From assembly GCF_003182475.1 (NCBI RefSeq), contig NZ_QGTS01000007.1, forward strand, positions 186,001 through 250,000: a stretch of 64,000 bases of DNA, written 5' to 3'. Below the pieces are notes generated by a model. That model was not told where the DNA came from, searched no databases, and saw only the letters and a program-made list of their open reading frames with translations. Positions 1 to 7,541 of this stretch are shown one piece after another. Source of the DNA: Mangrovibacter plantisponsor. Lineage in GTDB: Bacteria > Pseudomonadota > Gammaproteobacteria > Enterobacterales > Enterobacteriaceae. The position numbers and the translations under genes were made by a program. Numbering within the stretch: position 1 is the stretch's first letter; each line of letters starts with the position of its first letter.

Positions 1-166
1 GATCGCCCTCTTTGCCCTGGCCTGCACACTGTTACTGATTCCGTTGTTTACCTTCAGCCGTGCTTACCGTCGCCTGCCGTTTCGTCCGTTACTCGAGCTT
101 TCCACTTGTATTATTACTTTTTACCTGCTGTTGCAGGGCCTGACCACGTTGGGGTTACTCGCATGA
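1..166 (+). CDS. C-terminal end of a small membrane protein, AaeX/DUF1656-like (partial)
   Basis: An open frame runs from the window edge (codons from base 2) to a TGA at 164-166, which overlaps the ATG of the next gene (ATGA). The visible 54 residues have two hydrophobic stretches separated by a basic segment (RAYRRLPFR), like the end of a two-helix inner-membrane protein. In AaeX-AaeA-type efflux operons a DUF1656 protein of about 65 residues sits directly upstream of the HlyD-like subunit, and the position and size fit that. The usual WHP motif of DUF1656 is not seen, so the end of another membrane protein such as a FUSC or MFS transporter is possible. Confidence 0.45.
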   Translation, partial: IALFALACTLLLIPLFTFSRAYRRLPFRPLLELSTCIITFYLLLQGLTTLGLLA

Positions 167-1026
167 AATCATTACTGTCTCTATTGGGCCGCTATGCGCT
201 GACACTAAGCGCGGTGGCGATGGCTACCCTTATGGCTTTTATTTTCTGGAAACATTATGCGCAATTGCCCTGGACACGCGATGGCCGGGTTCGCGCGGAG
301 GTGGTGCAGATTGCGCCGGATGTCTCCGGGCCGGTGCTTAACGTGGCTGTCCGTGATAATCAGTGGGTTAAGCGTGGCGATGTACTTTATTCCATTGACC
401 CACACTGGCTTAACCTTGCCGTTGTCAGCGCACAGGCAGACGTTGAGGCAAAACGTCACGAGATGTTGATGCGCCAGGATGCAGCAAAGCGGCGCACGCA
501 AATAAAAAAAATGGTTTCCGGCGAAGATTTACAGCAAACAACCAGTGCAGCCAGCATCGCTACGGCCAATTATCACGGTGCGCTGGCCGCGCTGGAACTT
601 GCCGAGCTGAATTTGTCTCATGCCACTATTCGTTCACCGGTAACAGGCTATGTCACGCATTTGCGACTTCATTCCGGAGACTATGCCACACAGGGAGAAA
701 CTAAAATTGCTGTCATTGATGCCCGTAGTTTCTGGGTGGTTGGCTATTTCGAGGAAACCCGGTTGCGCCATATTCATGTGGGAAATACGGCACACATTTC
801 GCTGATGGGATTTGATTCGGTTATCACAGGCCATGTAGAAAGTATTGGTCGTGGGATAGGTGATAATAATGACGAAACGGGTCAGCTTGGCCTGCCTGAT
901 GTTGAGCCGACATTTAGCTGGGTAAGGCTTGCACAACGTATTCCGGTACGGATTCATATCGATATCTTGCCCAAAGGGGTCGAACTGGTGGCGGGGTTAT
1001 CAGCCAGTATATCCGTCACACCATAA
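163..1026 (+). CDS. HlyD-family efflux periplasmic adaptor, AaeA-like
   Basis: The 287-residue protein has one N-terminal membrane anchor (about residues 9-29). A PWTRDGR motif follows, then a biotinyl-lipoyl-like half (IAPDVSG, DNQWVKRGDVLYSID), a helical hairpin, and the returning half with IRSPVTGYV. This is the layout of AaeA/EmrA-type membrane-fusion proteins, which link an inner-membrane pump to the outer membrane. The ATG at 163 was chosen because it overlaps the upstream stop and puts the anchor at the N terminus; longer in-frame starts lie inside the upstream gene. The substrate cannot be told from sequence; aromatic acids are the AaeAB precedent. Confidence 0.85.
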   Translation: MKSLLSLLGRYALTLSAVAMATLMAFIFWKHYAQLPWTRDGRVRAEVVQIAPDVSGPVLNVAVRDNQWVKRGDVLYSIDPHWLNLAVVSAQADVEAKRHEMLMRQDAAKRRTQIKKMVSGEDLQQTTSAASIATANYHGALAALELAELNLSHATIRSPVTGYVTHLRLHSGDYATQGETKIAVIDARSFWVVGYFEETRLRHIHVGNTAHISLMGFDSVITGHVESIGRGIGDNNDETGQLGLPDVEPTFSWVRLAQRIPVRIHIDILPKGVELVAGLSASISVTP

Positions 1027-1142
1027 CGGCAGGTATTCTCCTCAACTGACGATCAACGCGAAGCAGCGATGTTGCAAGCTTTTGAATTTATCATGCAGAA
1101 GCGAATATACCTTATCAATAAATTAACTCTGATATTAATATT

Positions 1143-1502
1143 ATGAATAGCAGAACAGAATTTATAGCAGACTTAATTACCTGGATAAATAACAATATCG
1201 AGTCGTCACTCAAACTGGATGATGTAGCTATTAAATCTGGGTATTCAAAATGGCATTTACAACGATTATTTCTTACAGAGACAGGCCAGTGCCTTGGGGC
1301 ATTTATCAGAGAGAGAAAGTTAAAGCTTATTGCTGAGGAACTTATCAAGTCAGACGATTCATTGATAAACTTAGCGATACGGTTTGGTTTTGACTCGCAA
1401 CAATCATTAAACAGAGCGTTCCGCCAACGATATAATATTCCGCCACATCAGTACAGGAAGAAATATTGCCATCAGTATTCAGCACCTCCGAAAGAAAGAT
1501 AA
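1143..1502 (+). CDS. AraC-family regulator, MarA/SoxS/RamA size class
   Basis: The 119-residue protein is only the two-HTH AraC DNA-binding domain. It shows the MarA/SoxS signatures [11 protein letters not shown] in the first helix-turn-helix and [22 protein letters not shown] in the second. Such single-domain proteins bind marboxes and activate efflux and redox stress genes. It lies 116 bp downstream of the AaeA-like gene, so control of that pump is plausible but not shown. It is more divergent from MarA, SoxS and RamA than those are from one another, so no specific symbol is given. Its 3' end overlaps the convergent hok-like frame by 24 bp. Confidence 0.85.
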   Translation: MNSRTEFIADLITWINNNIESSLKLDDVAIKSGYSKWHLQRLFLTETGQCLGAFIRERKLKLIAEELIKSDDSLINLAIRFGFDSQQSLNRAFRQRYNIPPHQYRKKYCHQYSAPPKER

Positions 1503-1679
1503 AAACCAGGTTGCATAATAACCAGAAAAATATTGGTAAGCCAGCACGGCAGCGACCTCTCTGTTTCCGACCTTCACCCGGATTTCACATAAACGAGCCC
1601 GGGTCAGGCATGTGAATATTAACAACGTGATACACACGATTAATAAGCACCAGATAAGAGTATTTCGCGGCAGTTTCAT
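1479..1679 (-). CDS. hok: Hok/Gef-family type I toxin with extended C terminus
   Basis: The first 49 residues match the Hok toxin family and are closest to my recollection of plasmid R1 Hok: MKLPR start, membrane helix at about residues 7-24 ([15 protein letters not shown]), LCEIR with the conserved Cys, and EVAAVLAY. Hok peptides depolarise the inner membrane. A strong AGGAGG lies 8 bases before the ATG. Family members are about 50 residues and end just after the AY(E/Q) position. Here the frame continues about 16 more residues, ending FFRRC, and runs over the 3' end of the regulator gene. The usual stop codon has therefore been lost or shifted; the toxin may be inactive or altered. Confidence 0.8.
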   Translation of the reverse strand: MKLPRNTLIWCLLIVCITLLIFTCLTRARLCEIRVKVGNREVAAVLAYQYFSGYYATWFLSFFRRC

Positions 1680-1839
1680 GGGTTACGCCTCCTGCATAAT
1701 GCACGGTAAGAAGCCATACTGATGTTGTCCAGGCATACAGTGGGCCTCGGGTTAATTGAAAAATTACTCGGGGCTTTCTGCTTTCTGCCTCACAACGCGG
1801 CACAAACCACCTGAAACGCCATAAGGCAAAAAACCTCAA
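1585..1839 (-). CDS. mok: Mok-like leader reading frame overlapping hok
   Basis: The 84-codon frame starts at a TTG (1837-1839) and overlaps the hok gene in another frame. It contains residues typical of Mok leaders upstream of hok genes (CEAESRKPR, then VIFQLTR and [18 protein letters not shown]). In hok/sok systems, translation of mok is coupled to hok, and the antisense Sok RNA blocks mok rather than hok directly. It is listed because it is part of the regulatory design, not because the protein itself is known to act. Confidence 0.6.
   Translation of the reverse strand: MRFFALWRFRWFVPRCEAESRKPRVIFQLTRGPLYAWTTSVWLLTVHYAGGVTHETAAKYSYLVLINRVYHVVNIHMPDPGSFM
1764..1838 (+). ncRNA. sok: Sok-like antisense RNA
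   Basis: The plus strand opposite the start of mok resembles R1 Sok RNA as I recall it. It begins near ACTCGGGGCTTTCTG, continues through TTTCTGCCTCACAACGCGGC and CAAACCACCT, and ends near AGGC-A6-CCTCAAGC. In R1 this RNA pairs with the mok start region and triggers RNase III cleavage of the mRNA. The 3' stem here is weaker than the R1 terminator stem (only AGG/CCT pairs), so termination may be poor. Both ends are estimates by homology. Confidence 0.5.
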
Positions 1840-2249
1840 GCACCACCGCCTTTATAACGCCCTTTCCTTTCACCCAGAGAAACCAACCCCAAAATTTGGG
1901 TGCCCATTCCATTTTTTATTTTTTACAACTTATTACGCATACAGGCTACGAGCCGTATATTGTTTGCAATACCGGAAACCGCAATATGCCACCAGCCAAA
2001 TACTGTCCGGGTTTATCTGCACTTCCTTACCCGTCAGGTGAGCCAACGCACAAACCTGAACAAAACTTTACATTCGAGCGCGCGCTAATTCCCTGAATTA
2101 ACTTACTCACTGTAAGAATGCCCTGGCGTTGTCAGGCAATCACACATAACTGTCACCGCCTGCGCGGGGTATATCTATATCCAGCTATTTCTGATTGATA
2201 ACTGGCGCTTTTGCGCCAACAGACCGAGCTGATAACAGAGGAAAACTGA
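1840..2249. other. Intergenic stretch between hok/sok and the lactonase
   Basis: No convincing gene is present; the two short open frames near 1896-2096 have no recognisable family features. The region should hold the hok mRNA promoter (minus strand) and the lactonase promoter (plus strand). It contains a 13-bp inverted repeat CCCAAAATTTGGG at 1888-1900, inside the left copy of an imperfect repeat that recurs after the lactonase. Confidence 0.6.
1891..1926 (+). repeat. Imperfect direct repeat, left copy
   Basis: This segment (AAAATTTGGGTGCCCATTCC, then a T-rich run ending TTTACA) aligns with 3446-3484 with a few mismatches and small length differences. The shared core is GGGT-CC--TTCCATTTTTTAT. 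The pair brackets the lactonase gene. Confidence 0.5.
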
Positions 2250-3365
2250 ATGATACAAAAACTGCGCGCCATAACGCTGATGGCGGCGATGACAATGAGT
2301 GCCCCACTACTGGCACAGACCTTTGTTTATGTATCCGAAGCCGACGATGGCACCATTGCCCGCTATTCGTTAAACGACCAGACCGGTGCGCTGCAACTGC
2401 TCGGGCACACCAGTGCTGGCGGCAAAGTGATGCCGATGGCGCTGAGTGCCGACCACAAAATGCTGTATGCCGCGATTCGCAGCAAACCGCTACAACTGGT
2501 GAGCTGGCAGATTAACCCGCAAAACGGCGAACTGAATAAGGCCAGGGCAGTACCGGCAGCGGACAGTTACCCCTACATCAGCACAGACCAGCAAGGGCGT
2601 TTTCTGTTAGGCGCATCTTATGGTGGAGATGTGGTACACGTTTATCGCCTTGATGCGCACGGGGCAATCAGCACACCACCTGTTGGCAGTTATAAAACCG
2701 GCCATGCGGCACATTCGGTGATTGTTGATGCCAGTGGGCACAACGCTTACGTTGGTAACCTTGGCACTGACCGGGTGCTGCAACTGCAGTTGAGCGCAGA
2801 TGGTAAGCTGAGTGCGCTGGGTACTGGCTATGTTAAAACCGCAGCAGACAACGGCCCGCGCCACTCCGTGCTGTCGCCAGATAATCGCTATCTGTATAAC
2901 ATTGGCGAAATGGGCGGCATCATTACGCAATTCAGGCGTGAAACTAACGGAGAGTTAGTGGAAGTATCACAAACACCTAATGCGGTGGCGGCACAGTATC
3001 ACCTGCAACATGGCCGCGAACGTGGGGCCGACTATAACGACACCACACCGCGCATCTGGTCAGCGGATATTCGCATGACACCAAACGGGCACTTTTTATA
3101 TGCCAGCGAGCGCACCAGCAGCACTGTTAGCGGTTACCGGGTTAGCCCACAGGATGGCAAACTCACGCTAATTGGCTCCTGGCCTGTAGAGAAACAACCG
3201 CGCGGCATGGCAATCAGTGCCGATGGGCGCTGGTTAGTAGTCAGCGGCGAAAAAAGTGCCGTCACCGGTAGCTATGCGATTGATTCACAAAGTGGTGCCC
3301 TAAAACGGGTAAGTGAAGCGCCGGCCGGGCACGATGCAAACTGGGTGACCATTGTCAGCTATTAA
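2250..3365 (+). CDS. Secreted lactonase-family beta-propeller protein (Pgl-like)
   Basis: The 371-residue protein has a cleavable signal peptide (residues 1-22, ending PLLAQ) and a series of WD-like beta-propeller blades with recurring motifs such as SADGKLSAL, SPDNRYLY, TPNGHFLYASER and SADGRWLVVSG. These are typical of the lactonase family that includes E. coli 6-phosphogluconolactonase YbhE. Export to the periplasm argues against a pentose-phosphate role; a periplasmic sugar or glucono-lactone is more likely. A clear GAGGAAAA ribosome site precedes the ATG. It stands alone and is bracketed by imperfect direct repeats. Confidence 0.85.
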   Translation: MIQKLRAITLMAAMTMSAPLLAQTFVYVSEADDGTIARYSLNDQTGALQLLGHTSAGGKVMPMALSADHKMLYAAIRSKPLQLVSWQINPQNGELNKARAVPAADSYPYISTDQQGRFLLGASYGGDVVHVYRLDAHGAISTPPVGSYKTGHAAHSVIVDASGHNAYVGNLGTDRVLQLQLSADGKLSALGTGYVKTAADNGPRHSVLSPDNRYLYNIGEMGGIITQFRRETNGELVEVSQTPNAVAAQYHLQHGRERGADYNDTTPRIWSADIRMTPNGHFLYASERTSSTVSGYRVSPQDGKLTLIGSWPVEKQPRGMAISADGRWLVVSGEKSAVTGSYAIDSQSGALKRVSEAPAGHDANWVTIVSY

Positions 3366-3445
3366 GAAATAAACCAGGCGCAGGGATTGCGCCTTAAGCC
3401 ACTGTTATTATACCACCCACTGCTTCCCGGTAAGAAAACCACAAG

Positions 3446-3484
3446 AAAACTTAGGGTACCGTTCCATTTTTTATATTTTTTTCA
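3446..3484 (+). repeat. Imperfect direct repeat, right copy
   Basis: This is the counterpart of 1891-1926 (AAAACTTAGGGTACCGTTCC, then T-rich sequence). It lies 80 bp after the lactonase stop and directly before the nitronate monooxygenase remnant. Confidence 0.5.
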
Positions 3485-3489
3485 AAATG

Positions 3490-3917
3490 TTAATTACCCA
3501 CACTCAGGTATGTAGTTGCATTATCCCGAATGACAGTGGAAATCAGTGGCACAATGGAAAATGTTCCTAACGCCTTTCCGGGCAACGTTCCCCCTTCATC
3601 AAACCCTGTTGCCACAATAATGTCGGCACCGGCGGCTTTGGCAATACGGGTATTTTCTGGCGTTGGGTTGATGTCACGGTAGATAATAGTAATGCCCGCA
3701 GCTTTCAATTCATTAAATAAAGCCGGGATCACCCCCCGTCACCATAACCGGTCCAGACCACAACTTTGACTCCCTCCTCTTTTATTACACGCACTATTGG
3801 CGGGGTCCACTGGTCGTTTTCCGGGGTCGGGATCAGGTTAACGCCGAACATCCTGTTACACCCAGAGCCAGAAATAGCCGCAATCCCAGTGTAATTTGAT
3901 TGAAACCACCAAACCAA
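3490..3917 (-). pseudogene. Nitronate monooxygenase (2-nitropropane dioxygenase family), truncated and frameshifted
   Basis: Two adjacent minus-strand frames give consecutive pieces of a flavin TIM-barrel nitronate monooxygenase. The first holds FGVNLIPTPE and VVVWTGYGDG; the second holds VIPALFNELKAAG, AAGADIIVATGFDEGG and LGTFSIVPLI. They join across a run of six G (minus strand, near 3730), where one reading gives GDGG-stop and the shifted reading continues VIPAL. The N-terminal third and the C-terminal half of the roughly 320-residue family are absent. It is a decaying fragment. Confidence 0.8.
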
Positions 3918-3934
3918 TTACACATGGGGGATGG

Positions 3935-4189
3935 ATGCGCAAGCGAGAAGCAGAAATATATTTCGGTGCAGACCACATCATCATTAAACGCCGTTACCGG
4001 GCACTGGGGGCGTTAAACGATTTACTAATAGCGTTATGGTTTCTGATTGGCAGTATTTTCTTCTTCTATGACGCCCTGATGACTGACGGAACATGGTTAT
4101 TTGTGGTTGGCAGCATGCAGTTAATGCTAAGGCCGGTAATCACCCTTGCTGAACTTATTCATGTGAAGAAGGTTTATGTAAGAGGCTAA
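3935..4189 (+). CDS. YrhK-domain small membrane protein
   Basis: The 84-residue protein contains KRRYRALGALNDLLIALWFLIGS, two hydrophobic helices (about residues 21-41 and 49-65) and a conserved polar end. This matches the YrhK domain, a family without a known function. The ATG at 3935 follows a GGGGG ribosome site and was preferred to the start at 3896, which overlaps the pseudogene and adds unrelated residues. Confidence 0.7.
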   Translation: MRKREAEIYFGADHIIIKRRYRALGALNDLLIALWFLIGSIFFFYDALMTDGTWLFVVGSMQLMLRPVITLAELIHVKKVYVRG

Positions 4190-4246
4190 ATATCTCATAC
4201 AGATTATGCACTATTCTTAAACCTCTATTAACCATCAGGGATAAGT

Positions 4247-4699
4247 ATGAATATATTTGAAAGTGGTATTCGTGAGGTTAATCAGGGCGAAAACATCAGG
4301 GTTGTAACGCCTGTCAATATTTATGAATGTAGACTCGGCGACGATGTTTTTGTCGGGCCATTTGTCGAGATCCAAAAAGGCTGTGTTATCGGCAACAGGA
4401 GCAAAATTCAGTCTCATACCTTTATCTGTGGAAATGTCACACTGGGTGATGACTGCTTTATCGGCCATGGTGTTACTTTCGCCAATGATCTTTTCAAAAC
4501 GGGTAGCCCTGATTCCTGTGCTGAAAACTGGATTAATATAGTATTAGGCGATGCAGTTACGGTGGGCAGCGGAGCAACAATTCTGACCACAGAGATTTGC
4601 AGTGGTGCGGTTATTGGCGCTGGTAGCGTAGTAACTAAACCTGTACTGGTTAAAGGTATTTATGCCGGGAACCCCGCAAAACTATTGCGATTACTTTAA
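4247..4699 (+). CDS. Left-handed beta-helix (hexapeptide repeat) acyltransferase
   Basis: The 150-residue protein is made of hexapeptide repeats (LGDDVFVGPFVEIQKG, IGNRSKIQSHTFI, LGDDCFIGHGVTF, LGDAVTVGSGATI, IGAGSVVTKPV) and ends GIYAGNPAKLLRLL. This is the WbbJ/WecE-associated type of trimeric O- or N-acyltransferase that modifies sugars, often nucleotide sugars of surface polysaccharides. The catalytic His is probably in IGHGVTF. No polysaccharide genes surround it, so the acceptor is unknown. Confidence 0.8.
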   Translation: MNIFESGIREVNQGENIRVVTPVNIYECRLGDDVFVGPFVEIQKGCVIGNRSKIQSHTFICGNVTLGDDCFIGHGVTFANDLFKTGSPDSCAENWINIVLGDAVTVGSGATILTTEICSGAVIGAGSVVTKPVLVKGIYAGNPAKLLRLL

Positions 4700-4763
4700 G
4701 TGTTATCTACACCAACAGTTGGCTGGGAATTGGCTAAAGGCAGGCCTGGAGGCCTGCCCAAAA

Positions 4764-5267
4764 TCAGGCACCTATCGGCTGATATCCCTGCCATTCTGGC
4801 CGATAATGTTGCCCAGTAGTACAAGGGGTGAGATGAATAAATAGCTCGCCAACCTTTTCAAGTAACAGGCAATCATCAACATCCTTCAGGTTATCTTTGT
4901 GTTGCTGTTCAGCACCGCACAACAATGTCTGTAACGCTTTCTTCCTGGCATCCGGGGCATTCCGGGCAACAAATAAGTCAAACTCATGCAGTTCTGCCAG
5001 TGTATCCGCCCTGTATCCCCCGACGTTTACGAAGAATAACTTCTCCGCAGATTGAGGCGGCTCAGTACTCAGAGTAACCGCATATCCGTCAACCCAGGTA
5101 ATACGAGCATAGCCATCAATATGAATTTTATTACGGTCGCCAAACCAGGCCTTTCTCAGTGCTGGCCAGGCGTCTTTGGGGTCATTAGCCACGGCAAATT
5201 GAATGTCATGTACTTCAATATTAGATTTACCGGCGTTACCACCAACATAAAACATAAACAGATTCAT
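4764..5267 (-). CDS. DUF1543 domain protein
   Basis: The 167-residue soluble protein begins with the DUF1543 pattern (FMFYVGGNAGKSNIEVHDIQFAVA, then AWPALRKAWFGD, HIDGYARITWVDGY and KLFFVNVGGY). The family is widespread in proteobacteria and has no known activity. It is convergent with the acyltransferase gene and separated from it by 64 bp. Confidence 0.75.
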   Translation of the reverse strand: MNLFMFYVGGNAGKSNIEVHDIQFAVANDPKDAWPALRKAWFGDRNKIHIDGYARITWVDGYAVTLSTEPPQSAEKLFFVNVGGYRADTLAELHEFDLFVARNAPDARKKALQTLLCGAEQQHKDNLKDVDDCLLLEKVGELFIHLTPCTTGQHYRPEWQGYQPIGA

Positions 5268-5625
5268 TGCGTTCCTCGTTTAACATCACCATCGTTATGT
5301 ATTTGACTATATAACGATTAATACTGCAATTGCTGGTGAACATTTGCTACCGGGTAATGTGTTCAGCGCTGTGGAACGCTGGCGATTCAGTTTTAAGAAT
5401 CATACTCAAAAATGAAATAATTTCATAAAATTCAAACAATTAAAAAATCAGCACAATGAAGTTCAGCTTCTGAACAAGTGATTTATCTGAGTAATAAGCC
5501 AGTTGATTAAATTTTTCATAAACTTATCTGCATGATTATGTCATCCACAGATAAGTGAGAAGGCAACGGTTACTGATTTTGCAGCTCAGCTGGCAACGAT
5601 TGTCGTTAGCGGAACATAAGGGAAA
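5268..5625. other. AT-rich divergent intergenic region
   Basis: No gene is seen. The stretch separates the divergent DUF1543 and MscS-type genes and must contain both promoters. No operator could be named. Confidence 0.5.
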
Positions 5626-6717
5626 ATGATGCAATTGATATTTAGTGAGTTATCTGACGCGCCATCATGGGTACCGGCTTTATTGCTGGTCACGCTCTCA
5701 TTCGCAGTCGGTTTTCTGGCACGGTTTATACTGCTCCGGTTCATTCGCTACTGGCAAAACCGTGACAGAAAGCTCTTCAAATCACTGGAGAAGCACCTGC
5801 GTGGCTCCATGTTTCTGTTTATCCCCTTATTGTTAATCAATGTTGGGGTTCGCTATATCAATATCCCCGCAACTGCTCTTAATTTGATAACATCAACCGC
5901 AAATATATTTATTATATTGTCATTTTGTTCCGTGTTAATTCGCCTGACGAATGTCGTCCAGGATATGCTATTCATCCGCTATGACATTAATCTTTCAAAC
6001 AATCTTCGAGCCCGTAAAATCCGCACGCAAATAATATATGTTAAGAAAGTTGCTATCGTACTGCTGGTGTTATTTTGCCTGTCGCTGATTTTACTCAGTT
6101 TTCCGGGAGTCAGGAAATTTGGCACGACCATTCTGGCAGGTGCCGGGGTTGCAGGGATTATCATCGGTTTTGCCCTGCAGAAATCATTGGTCAACCTGTT
6201 TGCTGGCATTCAGATAGCCTTTACCCAACCGATAAAAATTGACGATGCGGTGGTGGTTGAAAATGAATGGGGCTGGATTGAAGAAATAAACCTGACCTAT
6301 GTAGTGGTGCGCATTTGGGATCTGCGCCGCCTGGTGCTGCCAATTACCTATTTTACCGAGAATGCCTTTCAGAACTGGACACGTAATAACGCACAAATAT
6401 TAGGTTCTGTATTTCTTTACGTTGATTACTCGATGCCATTAGAGCCCCTGCGTAAGCATTTTGAAAAAGTGCTCAGTGAAACAAAGCTCTGGGACCAACA
6501 GACTCAGGTACTCCAGGTAACCGATACCACAGACAAAACTATGACAATCAGGTTATTGATGACTGCACAAAATTCCCCTACAGCCTGGGATTTACGCTGT
6601 TACGTACGGGAAAAAATGATTGAATTTATTCAGCAAAATTACCCACAAAGCCTCCCGCATGTGAGAGCGACACTGAGCAACACTGCAGAGTCAGTAACAC
6701 AGCAATACCACAGTTAA
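5626..6717 (+). CDS. Mechanosensitive channel, MscS family
   Basis: The 363-residue inner-membrane protein has hydrophobic helices at about residues 15-38, 61-78, 90-108 and 141-160. A Gly/Ala-rich pore helix follows at 166-195 (TTILAGAGVAGIIIGFALQKSLVNLFAGI). A beta domain (PIKIDDAVVVENEWGWIEEINLTYVVVRIWD) and an alpha/beta C-terminal domain come next. This is the MscS core with two extra N-terminal helices, as in YbdG/YnaI-type channels, which release solutes on hypo-osmotic shock. The ATGs at 5626 and 5629 are both possible after AAGGGAAA. Confidence 0.9.
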   Translation: MMQLIFSELSDAPSWVPALLLVTLSFAVGFLARFILLRFIRYWQNRDRKLFKSLEKHLRGSMFLFIPLLLINVGVRYINIPATALNLITSTANIFIILSFCSVLIRLTNVVQDMLFIRYDINLSNNLRARKIRTQIIYVKKVAIVLLVLFCLSLILLSFPGVRKFGTTILAGAGVAGIIIGFALQKSLVNLFAGIQIAFTQPIKIDDAVVVENEWGWIEEINLTYVVVRIWDLRRLVLPITYFTENAFQNWTRNNAQILGSVFLYVDYSMPLEPLRKHFEKVLSETKLWDQQTQVLQVTDTTDKTMTIRLLMTAQNSPTAWDLRCYVREKMIEFIQQNYPQSLPHVRATLSNTAESVTQQYHS

Positions 6718-6783
6718 TGGCTGGGTAAATACACAGAAAAGACGGATATATCTTTTTCCTGGCATATAGCATAAACCCCAAAG

Positions 6784-6817
6784 CCTCTGAGTTTTCCCTT
6801 GCCACTCAGAGGTTTTC
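6784..6817 (+). terminator. Rho-independent terminator after the MscS gene
   Basis: CCTCTGAGT (6784-6792) pairs with ACTCAGAGG (6804-6812) and is followed by TTTT. The rest of the 321-bp gap up to Hcp shows no gene; it holds the promoter of the hcp unit. Confidence 0.75.
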
Positions 6818-7038
6818 AACAATTCGATTGAGCCCTGAGAAAGGGTAAAAGTTTCAAAACGTAAATATCCCTGTATTTCACAAGAATTTATACTCCAGAC
6901 AGATACTTAGCACGCTAAGCGAGTGAGATTAATCCCAGTTTTCATTATGTCATGATTAATTCATTTAAATCACCGAAATTTACTCTAGAGTTAATGGCTG
7001 ACCACCCATTAATAAAGCTTGTAATATAGGAATTTTAT

Positions 7039-7521
7039 ATGTCTATTGATATGTATTTAAAGGTTGATGGTGTAACTGGCGAATCTAAAGATTCAAATCA
7101 CTCCGGCTGGATTGACGTGCTGTCATTTAGCTGGGCAGCGGAACAGCCCGGTAATATGAGTGTAGGTGGTGGTGGTGGCGCGGGGAAAGTTAATTTTCAG
7201 GACCTTTCAGTACAGGCATTAATAGATAAAGCAACGCCGACTATTCTCAAGTTCTGTGCCAATGGCAAACATGTCAGTAAAGTTGAGTTATCTGTTTGCA
7301 AAGCAGGTGGTTCGCAAATTGAATATTCGCGTATTGTTCTTGAAGATGTTCTGGTTACCAAAACCAGTTTCAGTGGCGTAGGCCATACCGATACAATAAT
7401 GGTGAATTACTTGTTTCAGGCTTCTCAAGTCAATCTGCACTACTGGGAACAATCGACTCAGGGCACCAAAGGTGCAGAAACCTCATCTGGCTGGGATATC
7501 AAACAGAATAAAGAACTTTAA
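7039..7521 (+). CDS. hcp: Hcp family type VI secretion tube protein (orphan)
   Basis: The 160-residue protein starts MYLKVDGVTGESKDSNHSGWIDVLSFSW, the signature of Hcp1. It continues with VNFQDLSVQALIDKATPTILKFC, KVELSVCKAGG and SSGWDIKQNKEL. Hcp hexamers stack into the tube of the type VI secretion system and carry or chaperone effectors. No other structural T6SS gene is in the window, so this is an orphan hcp unit. A good AGGAA ribosome site precedes the ATG. The gene 20 bp downstream is likely co-transcribed. Confidence 0.93.
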   Translation: MSIDMYLKVDGVTGESKDSNHSGWIDVLSFSWAAEQPGNMSVGGGGGAGKVNFQDLSVQALIDKATPTILKFCANGKHVSKVELSVCKAGGSQIEYSRIVLEDVLVTKTSFSGVGHTDTIMVNYLFQASQVNLHYWEQSTQGTKGAETSSGWDIKQNKEL

Positions 7522-7541
7522 TCAACGCCGGAGATCCCGCT

